Positions 24,347-36,411 of a DNA stretch of 64,000 nt are shown here, piece after piece (the stretch's first letter is position 1; the number at the start of each line of letters is the position of its first letter). The notes under the pieces are model-generated. The model was not told the origin of the DNA and did no database searches. It saw only the letters and a program-made list of their open reading frames with translations. The position numbers were made by a program, and so were the translations under genes. The stretch covers positions 53,098,493 through 53,162,492 of the forward strand of contig CM063510.1 in NCBI GenBank assembly GCA_032207245.1. The letters are read 5' to 3'. This stretch comes from Pardosa pseudoannulata. Taxonomy: Eukaryota; Arthropoda; Arachnida; Araneae; Lycosidae.

Positions 24347-24789
24347 TATTTAATGAGTGTGAAACTAAACAAATTTTACAATATTTGGTTCTCACAAAAA
24401 TATTGGTACGGAATTATAGTTATATACATTGAGGAGTTATCAACTTAGTTAAATGGAGATCACTGTTGACAGGATGAGTGTAGATAATGATGAAATTAAA
24501 AAAAAGAAGAAAAGGTTAATTTAGAGTAACAAAATACATAAAAAAATGATAACTCCTGCATTTTGTACCGCATCTCTAATAATCTGCGTTTACATCTGCA
24601 GCCTTCTGCAGTTCTGCTTTCATGACTGGGGATATTTGAATGAATCGCCTACGAGATGTTGGTACCCGGATCGAGTGCAGATTCCTGCCTGAATACTAGT
24701 TGAATAAATGAACGACTGCTAACTTGATTTAACTGCGGTTTGGCTAGATAAGGTAGATAGCGGAGTCTGTTCGCTACAGCATTATTATA

Positions 24790-25460
24790 TAATCAATTTA
24801 CGATTTTATATTTTGAAAATGAATTATTTGTACTGAATTTAGAATAAAAAACGTTACAATTCATAAAATTTTCTTAAAGGTAAAATTCAATGCATAAAAA
24901 AATAAAAGAATGAAAACTTCCCTTGCTACACTGTTAACTTTCACTTTAAAAATTTACATTGATTTCATTTTATCTCAAACTATAATTTGTTCTTTTACTA
25001 ATAATTCTGATATATTTTCAATTATTAAGGATTGTAACATATGAAATTATTTAATAAACAGTAATTATAATTTGAAAAAATTTAATTTGTTCTAAAAAAT
25101 TCTTATCTTTTATATTTAAGAAATACATATTTTTAATACTAACTTGATTCACTTTAATTCGTTTAAAAAAAATTGAATATATTGATTTGCCAGAAGTATT
25201 AGTAATTTTTACCTTTGACGTCATTACAATTTTTATCTTAAAAGCATATACTTCTTTTTCCTTTTTTTTTGTTACAGCGTAGCATAATTTAAACGTAATC
25301 CAGTAGAGAAAGATAGTCAAATTTTGTAGTTCTTGCTTTTAGTTTTTAACGTAAAAAAGTGTGATAAAATTTTTGTCGTAGAATGTAATCCTAACTTTAA
25401 ATTAATTATCCTTTCAAAAGTTTCCTAGTATGATAAAGTAAAATTAGCTTATTTCTATTG
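24790..25460. repeat. Segmental duplication, copy 2
   Basis: The second copy of 22550-23360. It is shorter because of deletions; the TTTGACGTCATTACAATTTT block is the easiest anchor. The 89-codon minus-strand frame within it is Lys/Ile-rich and not conserved in copy 1. Confidence 0.7.
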
Positions 25461-25669
25461 TGAATTTTGTAAAAATATATTAATTTTTAGAACCCAATGA
25501 ATTTCATTTTATTCAAATCAAAGCATAAAAGTTATATGTCCAATATGATTTTATGCATAATTTAGTTATTGATATTATATATACAAGATTATGAGAGAAA
25601 ATGTGACAAACTTATGTTACATGTGATATCTGTGACAATATACAACAAAATGTAATCGCAATATTAAAA

Positions 25670-26050
25670 AAGTAATATGTGAGGGTGGATAGCGTTAGTT
25701 CGCCATCGTAATCACAATCATCGAACTTTCCATCCAGCTAAAGGTTCCACCACACAGTGGTCCACTGCAAGCCATTACCACTGTGGGGAGGGGGTATGGC
25801 TTATCGAAGTCGACGATAGTAGATGATAAAATGGTCTTGGCAGAAGATCGCTTCTGAAGAAATTTTTCTCCATCAAAGCCAGACCAGATGCACTACTGAA
25901 GTGTGCAGTAGAATATGGACGCATCCACTTACTCGGCTCATTTATTGGCCCCAATGTGGATGGAACCCGTAAACCATCATCCAAGGTCACCATCAGGGCA
26001 GTTGTGAAAAATTGGCCATAGTGTGATACGAGCATGTGATTTAGGTAAGT
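25670..26050. other. GC-richer block, unknown
   Basis: A moderately GC-rich patch with an open minus frame (codons ending 25775) that reads HYGQFFTTALMVTLDDG and continues without stops. The plus strand is open for long stretches too, and a donor-like GTAAGTAT follows TTTAG at 26044. It may be an exon or transposon fragment. I recognise no domain and do not call a gene. Confidence 0.4.
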
Positions 26051-26139
26051 ATATTCCCACTTGGCATGCATACTTGCAACAAATTTTATTTTTTTGGATA
26101 ATATTTTTTCATAACAAATTTGACAAACATGCAGCAAAA

Positions 26140-26345
26140 CTCCTGCAAATTAAAGGGAACATAAAGATACCACTCCCTTGCAAAAATATTTTGCTGCAAA
26201 ATTGTGGCAACCTTGTTATGAAAACCTTGAAGCAAGTGAAAATTCTTAGACTTGCTGCAGTCTTGTTTGAAACTTGCAGACTTGTCGTGCTAAACTTGCT
26301 GCCAGGTTTTAGGCTTGAAAAGCAAGACTGCTGCAAGTTTGCTGC
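26140..26345. repeat. Irregular CTTGC/TGCAA-rich repeat
   Basis: Variants of CTTGCTGCAA and its complement TTGCAGCAAG recur about ten times. One example is ACTTGCTGCAGTCTTG near 26250; another is GACTGCTGCAAGTTTGCTGC near 26327. The segment can therefore fold in several ways. The 109-codon plus frame across it follows from this repeat. Confidence 0.6.
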
Positions 26346-28197
26346 AAACTAAATTTGATATCTAGGTTGAGATGTGTTAATACGAATTTTAAACAGACAT
26401 TGGTAAACTCTCAGTAGTTAATTGCATATTTCCCATGTCCATGTGAGGGCATAAACTGTTAGTCTGTTTATTAAATTTATCTGATTGTTTAATATTGTTT
26501 TAAATTTATTTTTCAATACGTGATTATATTGCAACTAGGAAGGAGAATGTTTGAAATGTTGAATCTTATAATTGCCTGAATCCCAAATTAGTTGAACCGT
26601 AATCTTCCGAAGTGGCTATATAGCATTTTTAAGTTAGTAATATCTGAAAATTTTTGAAAATGCTTACAATTTAGTAAAGAAACAAGAAGGATTTTAATTC
26701 ATTTTACCCTTTAATGGTTTTGAGTTGTAGTTCATCTCAGCAATCATGATAGTCGATATAATTTTGTTCTAAGTTTTTTTAGATTTGGAGGTAAGTAATT
26801 ATATTTTTCGATTTTTTAAAACAACCGAAAAAGTCTTCTCGTTGATACTCTATGATTCTTTAGTATTAACTCTTTAAGTTTTATTCGCATTATTTTGAAT
26901 TGCAGAATGGGATTATACTAAATTTTATATATCTGCTTGAAAAATATAAATAACATTTATTTAACTCATTTATATACACTAATTGTTATTACCAAACGAA
27001 CTTTGAAAATAGTAAAATAATGGGTTTATGCATTTATTGCATACCTTTCATTATACTGTTTTGTCCAATGCATTTCTTTATGTTCAGATCACAGCATAAA
27101 TATTATATGTGCAATATTATGTCGTACTACTTTCATGTAAATGGAAAAATAAAGGGCAAAATTGGACAAATATGTCACTTGAATTAATTAATATATGACA
27201 CAAATATACAGCAACACGACAACTAGTGACAAAATTATGACATGTTATATGTGCAGCAAATATACAAAATAAAAGTGACATCATTACATTTTTAATTAAA
27301 TATAAAGGAAAACTAATTTTATAAAGATGTTTTGAATTACAAAAGTGATTTCATAAGTAAATATTTTAAGCAAAACGTATAGATTGAAATGAGTAAATGA
27401 TTTAATTTGCCTTTCTAAAATAATTATAGAATTATAAATTATTTACTTCAAAGCGAGTAAACTTGGAATATATTTTTAAGTTACATGTTAAATATTTTAT
27501 TGCTTATAGTAATGAACGTGTACTATAGTATGTTAAATGCTGAATTCAAATTTATAATAAAAAAATAGTACTTTCTTTAATACATAGAAAAAATATATTC
27601 TAGCATAGTGATAATCACTCTTTAAACAGTCGTACGCAGAAAAATAAATTATAAGAAAAAAATTGCTTTTATGATGTCTCAAGTGCAAAATATAATTCGT
27701 TGATCACTAGACACAAAAGATTTTAATAAAGAAAATAGTTTCCAAACTTTTAAAGTTTTTAATCACCTAATGGAACTTAACAGTATCTTGTAACTTTTCT
27801 TGGAGTATCTGACGCTTTCGTGTTAAAAAAATATTTGCTCAAAAGACAATTATGAAAATAACGTAATCATTTTAATGTCCACGATTCGTAAGTACCAGGC
27901 AGCAAAAAAAGGGTAAAAACAAATATTGCTTCTCGTTTAGGCTGCTCGAAATACTACAAACGCTAAAAACAATGTTGTAAATTATTCTTTCGGACATAAA
28001 AAATATTAACTTGCGCTTTAAGTAGTTTTACGGCTCTTGGTAAATTACAGTAATTTACTTTTTATGAAATGGTTATTCACTAATTTATTGCTTTTTGATA
28101 GATATCATTTCAGTTTGCCTCTTCGGAATAAAAATAGCCGTTTATTTATTCTTCGATAACTTTCATACCATATAAAATAGGAGGTTTAACCATTAGG
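26346..28197. other. AT-rich, no gene seen
   Basis: No frame or domain. About 150 bp at 26660-26800 (ACAAGAAGGATTTTAATTCA, CCCTTTAATGGTTTTGAGTT) is repeated at 28447-28545 and partly at 28925-29020, so this tract shares an ancestral repeat with the next one. Confidence 0.5.
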
Positions 28198-29020
28198 CTT
28201 CATAATCGAATGTTATAGAAGGAAGTACTGAACGTAATTAGAAAAAAGAAACTTCTAGACAACAATATTTCAGTTTCAAACTAATAAAAAATACTAATGT
28301 TTCGTAATAATGTCCAGAATTTATGACGTACTTCTGAAATGTATTTTGCTTTAAAAATAATACATGCATGTTCTCCTGTTATAATGAAGCATTTGTAAGT
28401 GTTCGATGCCTGAAAATTAAAAAAAAAAAACTTATAACTTAGTGACGAAACAAGAAGGCTTTTAATTTATTTTACCCTTTAATGGTTTTGAGTTGTAATA
28501 TTCATGATAATTTTGTTCTAAGTTTTTTTAAATTTGGAGATGAGTAAATATTTTTTAAATGTTATTATATTTTAATGTTATTATTTTATATTGTTGTTAT
28601 TTTATAGTATTTTAAGTTTTCTGAAATGTAAGAGAAGCAGTCAATTTATAAAATAACTTTATAATCGAATGCTGTAGAATGAAGTACTGAAGGTAATTAT
28701 GAAATAGAAACTTCTAGACAACAATATTTTAGTTTCAAACCAATAAAGAATACTAATATTTCGCAATAATGCTCCGAATTTATTTCGTATCTCTGAAATG
28801 TATTTTGCTTTAAAAATAATACATACATGTTCTCCTGATATAATACATACATGTTCTCGTATTATAATGAAGCATCTTTAAGTGAGCGATGCCTGAAAAT
28901 TTAAAAAATGCTTATCACTTAATGAAGAAACAAGGTTTTTAATTCATTTTAACTTTTAATGCCTGATTTAAAGGTTAGTTGTAATTCATCTTAGCAATCG
29001 TTATAGTCATCATAATTTTG
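28198..29020. repeat. ~465-bp tandem duplication
   Basis: CTTCATAATCGAATGTTATA (28198) is repeated as CTTTATAATCGAATGCTGTA (28663), with conserved order through AACTTCTAGACAACAATATT, GTATTTTGCTTTAAAAATAA and GATGCCTGAAAATT. Two copies; the second has a small local repeat (ACATACATGTTCTC). Confidence 0.82.
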
Positions 29021-30138
29021 TTTTTTAAATTTCTTCGTTTTAAATTATAACGCAATTAGTTATATACTGTATAAAATATGAGTCATTGAAATATTTTATA
29101 TTATCCTATAGTTTCTGAACTTTGAATTAAGTTTAAAATTAATCATCGTTTAATTTTCACTATTTCATAAAAGGTCTGTGATCTTTATTATAATAATTTC
29201 TTCATTTATATTTTAATAAATTCATTCAGTCGCATCAAATTTTAACTAAAAATTCTGAGATATTAAAATCGTTTGCAATATATCAATTAACATATTTTGG
29301 AAATAGATATGTAGTTATTGCATATGAAGATAATAATTTAAATATTTCATGTTTTCACATTGTTTAATTACAAAACTTTTATTAATTTGAAATAAATATA
29401 ATTTACTAAACAATATATGTGCTTTCGTCTATATTTTATCAACTAGTTTTATATATTGTATATAAAGAACAAAATTCCTGCAGATAAACATTTTCTCGAC
29501 GTGACAAACGAATATTCCTTTTTTTAATTTTGTGAAACAAACCTTCAGAAATCAAATAATTCGCATTGCAAAATTGCATTTCTCAATGTAAAAGGAAAAA
29601 TATCTTTTATTATTTTAATAACTACAGTCTTTTGCAATCCAAAGTAGACAAATAATTTATAAGGATAGAGCCTTCAAAAAAGATATTGAATTGCTTGTAA
29701 ATATGATAAATATTCTTGAGGGAGTTTACATTACATTTCATGAATGAAATATATAACAGTTTTTTATTGTGATTAAAAGCGACATCTTTGGCTCTTTAGA
29801 TTCAACACATCCTTTTATAAAATAATTTTGAAATTAAGGAAGCTTGAAATATTGAAATCAATAATTTATTAAAAAGAAAAATAATCCGATTAAATTGCAA
29901 TATATTCAATAAGACGATTAAATAAATATAACTATTTCTAAATGATTACGAATATTATCTGAATTTTAGAGTTACTCTAAAATAATTCAAACATATATAT
30001 TCATTTCGGTTATGCAATTGGATTAAAAATAAAGTTAATTTATACAAATTTTGTTCGAAAAGTTTTGGACCTTATTTATTATTATAATGAAGGTCTAAAA
30101 ACAGTTTTTCTACTGAAAAATAATCAATTTGTTTTTAT
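29021..30138. other. AT-rich, no gene seen
   Basis: Very AT-rich, with stop codons in all frames. Nothing recognised. Confidence 0.5.
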
Positions 30139-30203
30139 TCCCTTGAATGTATAATTATTAGATATATATATTATATATATCTAATAATTATACATTCAAG
30201 GGA
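30139..30203. repeat. 65-bp perfect palindrome
   Basis: Two 32-bp arms, exact reverse complements around a single central T at 30171. The arms begin TCCCTTGAATGTATAATTAT and finish in ATATATA. Such a sequence can extrude as a cruciform or form a hairpin transcript. Confidence 0.95.
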
Positions 30204-30544
30204 TAATTATACATCCGAGATATTATTCATTGAAAGTCTTCAATTATATTAGATTTGTTTGAATATTGTGCGTTAAATACTTTCTGTCTGAATTTATCTT
30301 TTTCAGAATTCACAAAAATATTAATTTTTAAAAATTCTAATAAAATCCCTTTAAAATTTTAAAATTTTGAAATGTTTTAATGCGATACCTAAATTTTCTG
30401 ATCCTTCATCCCTTTTGTACATTGAAGTTTATAGAATGACTCACAATTATTAGAGTAGAAAGTTTAATTTTAAATAGTGTCTTTCAAGAAAAGAAAATAA
30501 TCAAGATGAGCAGGTATTTTGATTTGGTTGAATTTGGTTGATCA

Positions 30545-30720
30545 AGTAGGTATTTTGGTTTGAAAATCTGCGTTCTACTATTTAGCTACACCATGGCTAA
30601 TGAAACCGAGACCTATTGCATAAAATCGATTCCAAACGGCTGCAAACATATATGCCGATGTGAAATTTGATATCATGAACTCTGATACCAATGAGCAGTG
30701 CCCGACCCATTTAGACATTG
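30545..30720 (-). mobile_element. Diverged SINE (GGTTTGG family)
   Basis: Shares the body blocks of the SINE at 34005-34183: GGCTAATGAAACCGAGACCT, GCATAAAATCGATTCCAAAC, and a decayed tRNA-like head at the right. Poorly preserved. Confidence 0.6.
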
Positions 30721-30774
30721 TTCATCAAATTGATACCCAGCTTGCAACTTAAAGCTAGGGCAACGTAGTACTGC

Positions 30775-31550
30775 ATTGGATGGGCCAACCCTCAGAAGGT
30801 ACGTTGGCCAACTGAAGGCAAGCATTTTGATTATTGTTTGTTTCTAACATAAAGTTAGGATGGACGATTGATGACAAATTGAATGCTAATATAAGGGTAA
30901 CTATATGTCAACGTAATAACAGGCTGAGAACTGAATGCCTATATATTTTTCGGATGAGCCCTTCCACTCCAAATGATTATAAATGTTATTTCACAAAAAA
31001 CTGGGCATCTCAAACTGCATTGGCAAGTACTTCATTGGATGGCCCAACCCTCAGGAGGTACGTTGGCCAACTGAAGGCAAGCCTTTTGATTATTGTTTGT
31101 TTCTAACATAAAGTTAGGATGGACGATTGATGACAAATTGAATGCTAATATAAGGGTAACTATATGTCAACGTAATAACAGGCTGAGAACTGAATGCCTA
31201 TATATTTTTCGGATGAGCCCTTCCACTCCAAATGATTATAAATGTTATTTCACAAAAAACTGGGCATCTCAAACTGCATTGGCAAGTACTTCATTGGATG
31301 GCCCAACCCTCAGGAGGTACGTTGGCCAACTGAAGGCAAGCCTTTTGATTATTGTTTGTTTCTAACATAAAGTTAGGATGGACGATTGATGACAAATTGA
31401 ATGCTAATATAAGGGTAACTATATGCCAACGTAATAACACGCTGAGAACTGAATGTCTATATATTTTTTGGATGAGCCCTTCCACTCCAAATGATTATAA
31501 ATTTTTTTTCACAATAAGCAGGACAACTCAAACTTTTCTGATATTGAAGA
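30775..31550 (+). repeat. 259-bp tandem array, about three copies
   Basis: TTTCTAACATAAAGTTAGGA occurs with a spacing of exactly 259 bp: open frames begin at 30834, 31093 and 31352. The first two units are almost identical and the third diverges after about 31500. Each unit carries the same 90-codon plus frame (starting MFVSNIKLGW). 259 is not a multiple of three, so a through-reading protein is impossible, and I see no domain. Confidence 0.92.
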
Positions 31551-31601
31551 AGCAATGCAGTTTAATAATAATGTAACTCAGATGTGTATTTCTATAGTCA
31601 G

Positions 31602-31916
31602 CAAGGCCGTAGGCAAGGAGGGATGATTTGGGGAACTGCCATCTCCCCGAAATTTTGATAAACCATTTTGTATAGACAATGTCCCACGTTTGTGTGTGTA
31701 TGTGCTATCTACCTAGCTGTTCATGAACATGGACTGTTATTCTCTTAGAAAAAAACCGCTAAGACCATAAAAGTCTTCCTGAGCCGCTGGCCGGAAATAC
31801 AGCACTGTATTCCGGAAAAAGAGTGCTTTCCCTTTCATTAATAGAAATATCATTCACAAATAAAATATCTTTCTCCCTTGGTTCCACTCCAAAAATAATT
31901 TCTGGCTACGGTCCTG
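31602..31916. mobile_element. hAT-like MITE
   Basis: A 315-bp element flanked by an exact 8-bp direct repeat ATAGTCAG (31594-31601 and 31917-31924). The left end is CAAGGCCGTAGGCAAG and the right end, read inward, is CAGGACCGTAGCCAGA: imperfect terminal inverted repeats. An 8-bp target duplication with CA(G/A)G-type ends fits the hAT superfamily. No transposase is encoded. Confidence 0.78.
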
Positions 31917-31924
31917 ATAGTCAG

Positions 31925-34004
31925 CTACAGGTATACGTAAGTAATTATATTGATTTTAGTAATAATTTACATTTTCTCCAAATGAGCAGAAAATGTGAGG
32001 TAATTATTCAGTTAAAACCACTGGCTTTACACACAAACAAAAATTTCAAAACATTGCAGCGATCTCTTGGAAGAGAGCGTTAACACTAAAGATGACAACT
32101 GACAATATATTTTCTCGTTTGTCGTTGATTCTATGCATGTGTTTAACTATAGGGTAGATTGATTTTGTGTTTTTCAGCCTATGGTACACCAATATTTATG
32201 CAACAGTCGTAAGCAGGAATATATCTATGCTGGGGCAAAGGAAGGCCAGTATTTGAATACTTCAGTTGGCTAACTAGAAATTTTGATAACTAAATACCAC
32301 AGTTTCCTATTTCTGTTTACATGTACACCCAACCTAAACACCAACTATCAAAAATCGAACATCTGCTATTTCCATGATAGCTAGGTATATAGAAAGCCGA
32401 TGCAAAAGAAAAATGCACTCGTGAAAATAACTAATCTATTAAATGCATATGTTTATGTGTATAGGAATAATTATTAAATCAATATTCAGGTTACATGATA
32501 ATTTTTAATCAAAGTTACGATGAAGGAAACAATTCAATTTAAACTAAAACAAGACTTTTATTGGATATGATACAAATAATTTCATTAAATATAATCCACA
32601 ATAGATGAATATTGATATTAGAAGTTATTATATTTTAAAATATCTTAGATTAAATTGCATATGCTTGTAAACACGTTTTTTATGTCCCAAACATCATAAA
32701 ATATATATTTTATACTTTATGAAAAATGCCTGAATTCATATTTTACTCTATTAGTTTAAAGCGCGAAACAAATACCTTAGAACTTTGCATAACCTAATTG
32801 CGGATTAAATTAATTTTTTTAAACTAAGGAAGCGAAATAAAATTACTGGGTTTAATTTCTCGCTCTTTAAAAATGGAACAATATTAAAATTAGCAGCAAA
32901 CCGCAACTAGTGAAAGCAGGGAGAAAACTGAAAATTTGTGAAAAAGAATTTAAATCTACAAATATGTGGTTTAATGAATGCTAGGAATTTTTTTTTTCAA
33001 AAACAATTTTTGAAAAGAATAACAGAATGAAACAACAATGAATTTGTAAATATTTTAAAAGAAAAATATTTATATGCCTACATTTTATGACAGTTCATAA
33101 AGAATAAAATCTCTGAATAAATTAAATATCCGTACGGTAGACTCTTATTCGAGAGCTTAATATTCGGTTCTCGTTTCACCAACAAATTTAAAATATTTTA
33201 ATTTTAGAAAATGCTTCCGTGTTCAAAATAAATTTTTCAGCAGTAAACAATCAGATCACACTCACATCCAATTAAAATTTAAAGTAAAGTGAATTGCTTT
33301 ATCACACTATTTTACGGTCTTATTTTAAGTAGTAATAAATTATAAAAGAACTGATTTAGAAATACTGTATATTACGCATGATTCTCTTTACACCATTGGA
33401 GAAATACACATGGTACTACAATAATATTGTATTTTGATATAATTTTGTTTTTGCTGTGAAAATGTTTAGATTATATTCTTATACAAGTATATGTATTTTT
33501 TTATCGTGATATCAGTCAAACAGAGAGAGAGAATACAAAAGTTGTTGCTTAATGAGAGTTCAGGGACTTTCACCACTCCTGCGGAATTCAAACCTTTACT
33601 TCTAAGACTTAAAAACAATGTTGAGTGTAGCCTTTTCAAGCCAAAGTTCTTTTAATGTTGGTCTCTGGTTACCGCTCATTTGCCACTGGACAAACTGGTA
33701 AGTACACATTTGACATGTGTGAAAAAGGAAATTATAAATTAAAATATTGTATTAAAAAGAATTTCTTTCCTCGTCATCGATGCTTCCCCTCATATCTATG
33801 CAGAATTTAAAGACCCTATTCTCCCCATTAATCCCAAACTGAATATATGTTTATTAAATTATATTTTAAAAGGAAATCCGGGTAATTTCTGTGCCAATAT
33901 TACCGTAGCATCGATAATAATAAAACACATATTCAAACACTTAAAGAAATTCCTAACATGTTAAATCACAGGTTTTTATTTTTAAATGCTTCCTGGAAAG
34001 ATAT
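31925..34004. other. No gene seen
   Basis: AT-rich. A short plus frame (31823-32083) overlaps the MITE end and has no motif. Near 33540-33700 a less AT-rich segment ends in a donor-like CTGGTAAGTAC, but it has stops in every plus frame. Confidence 0.4.
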
Positions 34005-34183
34005 GATTGGTTTGGTTTGGAGTGCTACGGTCTACTTTTTGAAACACTAGGGCTAATGAGACCGGGACCTATAGCTTAAAGCCGATTCCGAAAGGCTACG
34101 AACATCCATGACAATGTGGGATTCGAATCCATGAACACCGGTACCGTAGGCCAGCACCCTAACCAATCGGCCATCCTTCGGCG
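34005..34183 (-). mobile_element. tRNA-derived SINE, GGTTTGG family
   Basis: Flanked by AAAGATAT (33997-34004 and 34185-34192), a likely target duplication. The minus strand starts with a tRNA-like head: GGCCGATTGGTTAGGGTGCT (A box) and GGATTCGAATCCCAC (B box). A short body follows (CGGAATCGGCTTTAAGCTAT, GGTCTCATTAGCCC) and ends CCAAACCAAACC. It is the clearest copy of a family also found at 30545, 35466 and 46992 and within the 55.6-59.6 kb array. Confidence 0.85.
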
Positions 34184-35465
34184 AAAAGATATAAAAATTA
34201 AAAATGAGTTTGTATATTTGGTGACAGTTGTGTAGTATTTGTCAAAATTAATGTTTAAAGAATATCGTAGTATTTAACTTATTATATAATACGTATTATA
34301 AAATTACGGGAATGTTACATATTTATTAAATTATGTAACAATTCTAACAGTTATGCTGGTTTCGATGGTCTTGTTCAGTGTTTAATTGATCCGGATTTCT
34401 AGCTTACTTTGGCTTTTAGCCTTAAACACTATTCGATGGGATTAGATATGGTGTCTAATATTCCTCCCTTTCTGGCTGGGAGTAGATTTTCCACTTCTCT
34501 ACCTTCTTTGGCTTATTTCTCTTGAAAACTCAGAGGAATAAACGTGGAGCTAACATCATGGTAGTCAGAGTTTCTTCGTGAGAGAAAATTGTCAGCTATC
34601 GTTGTAGAAGATTGTGATCCCTAGCTGTACAATTTTGTAAGTAGATTAAATTGAAATAAAAGTCCTTTATTCTTAAATAACTCATTTTTTATGGAGATCT
34701 CAGCTATCTTAAGTCTTTTAACACGCAGAATGCTGCAGCAATTTTCAGAAATCTGGCCTAAAATGACAATGATTTAATCAAATATTAATTTAATCACATT
34801 ATATTATTAAAAACTCTAATTTGTGGACAGAAATTCAACAAAGTCCTAAATTAATTATTTTCCAACAGCGTTGATTTTTTGTTCTTTTCTCAGAAGCCAT
34901 CTATCAATATTAGCACTGATATACTACGAGTTTATTCGTAGCTGCAGAAAAATGGCAAATAAACACAGTAAGAGATAACTCGTAGTTGACAGTCAACGTG
35001 TTAAGCAACATTATCTGACATATACTAAATTAATTACTATTTTAAAATTATGAATTTTCACGAATCTGGTCACTTTCATAAACCATCTCTAAAAAGTGAA
35101 TATAGTTTACATGCAAGGGTCTGTCAAGCATGAAAACAGATGTTTTTAATTGTATAACGTGTAGAAATAATCATTATAAGTTACACATTGTAAGTGGTAT
35201 ATATGTATGAGTGTATGAGAAAATGAAGAGAAAATTCTGGATTTATTTTCTAAAAATATTTTTTCCATTTAAAACATCAAAGAGGTTAAATTATTACAAG
35301 AGTCTTCACATTCTCCAAAGCCAAATTATTTTACTTTATATTCATATAAAGACAGGGTCTGAAATATTTTTTTTTGCTCATGGGAAATCAAGTCTAACTT
35401 TTTCGGGGTTTTCTGCTGTCCCATTTGCAAAAAAAAAAGATGACCTACACTGAAACTATCATTTA
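34184..35465. other. No confident feature
   Basis: Between two SINE copies. From TGTAACAATTCTAACAG (about 34335) to about 34684 there is a less AT-rich stretch with AATAAAA near 34659. It could be a solo LTR, but no target duplication or second LTR was found. A short plus frame at 35211-35453 has no motif. Confidence 0.35.
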
Positions 35466-35645
35466 ACACATTGGTTGGTTTTGCTTTGGGGTGCTGTTAT
35501 ATACTTCTTTGCTACACAAGGCTAATGAGACTGGATTATACAGCTTAATTACAATTCTAAACGGGTATGTCCAACCACACCAATAGTGCAATTCAAGCTC
35601 AAGTACTCCGATACGAGGAAGTAAGTAGCATCTAGTCTGTTAATC
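35466..35645 (-). mobile_element. Diverged SINE (GGTTTGG family)
   Basis: Contains GGTTGGTTTTGCTTTGGGGTGCTG, CACAAGGCTAATGAGACTGG and TCCGATACGAGGAAG, with a decayed head. It aligns by order to the 34005 copy. Confidence 0.65.
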
Positions 35646-36411
35646 CATAGAATATCTCTTTGGTTTTATATGGGCAGCAAGCCCATAAAATCAACAGAAA
35701 CCAAATAGATATATGACTAGTCAGCCTCATCGATGTTAGATTGCTGGGAAACCAAGAAATACTTACACAAATTATCCAATTGATTAAAAAGAGTATCAGT
35801 CCTGTGACCTAGCGAAACAATATTTTCTATTTCAAAATCATCGTATTTAACCGCCTGGACTAGAAATAATACTCAAAGTATTTATGCAATTTTGCTATGG
35901 GGGAAAGAAATTATTTTAATTACTATCTGTTTTATTATAATTAATTTGTATTTATACTTGTGCTGTTCACAACACTGACCCTTGACTGGAATTAATTTTG
36001 AGGAATGACGAAGGACATGTTGAGAATTTGTTCTGAGGAACATTCCGTTTGCTTTATCGTAATTTGTTATGCTAATTATTGCTTATCTTATCACATAGGG
36101 CGCCGTTTGTAGGCCATTTTTAAACATTTAAAGTTAAAAGTTTTTTAAAGTTAAAATATTGCTCCATCTATTATAATCTGAACATTGTTAAAGCAGTCAA
36201 TTTACAGATAATATTTAACAAACCCCCTTCTAAAAGTTTTATATTTAATATTATTCATTTGCTAATACAAATAATGCCAAAACGATGTTATGAAAATTAT
36301 ATTCCACTCTTACATTTGAAAATAATGTTTATTTGTAAAAAAAGATAGTATAGGTAAAATTTATATTTTACAAAATAAAAATCATTTTTCTGCTTCTAAT
36401 ATAGCTGTCAC
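35646..36411. other. No gene seen
   Basis: AT-rich sequence up to the first large tandem array; nothing recognised. Confidence 0.5.

Noticed and set aside
30834..31576. Three similar 74-90-codon plus frames
   Set aside because: They are copies of one stretch in a 259-bp tandem repeat; no domain, no continuous frame.
33545..33700. Possible exon ending at GTAAGTAC
   Set aside because: Good donor-like site, but all plus frames contain stops and the minus frame, though open for about 30 codons, has no recognisable motif or acceptor.
34005..34183. Functional tRNA gene
   Set aside because: A and B boxes are good but stems do not close and a SINE body and target duplications are present.
34335..34684. 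Solo LTR
   Set aside because: Starts TGTAAC, ends near CTCA and has an AATAAA, but no target duplication and no second copy in the window.
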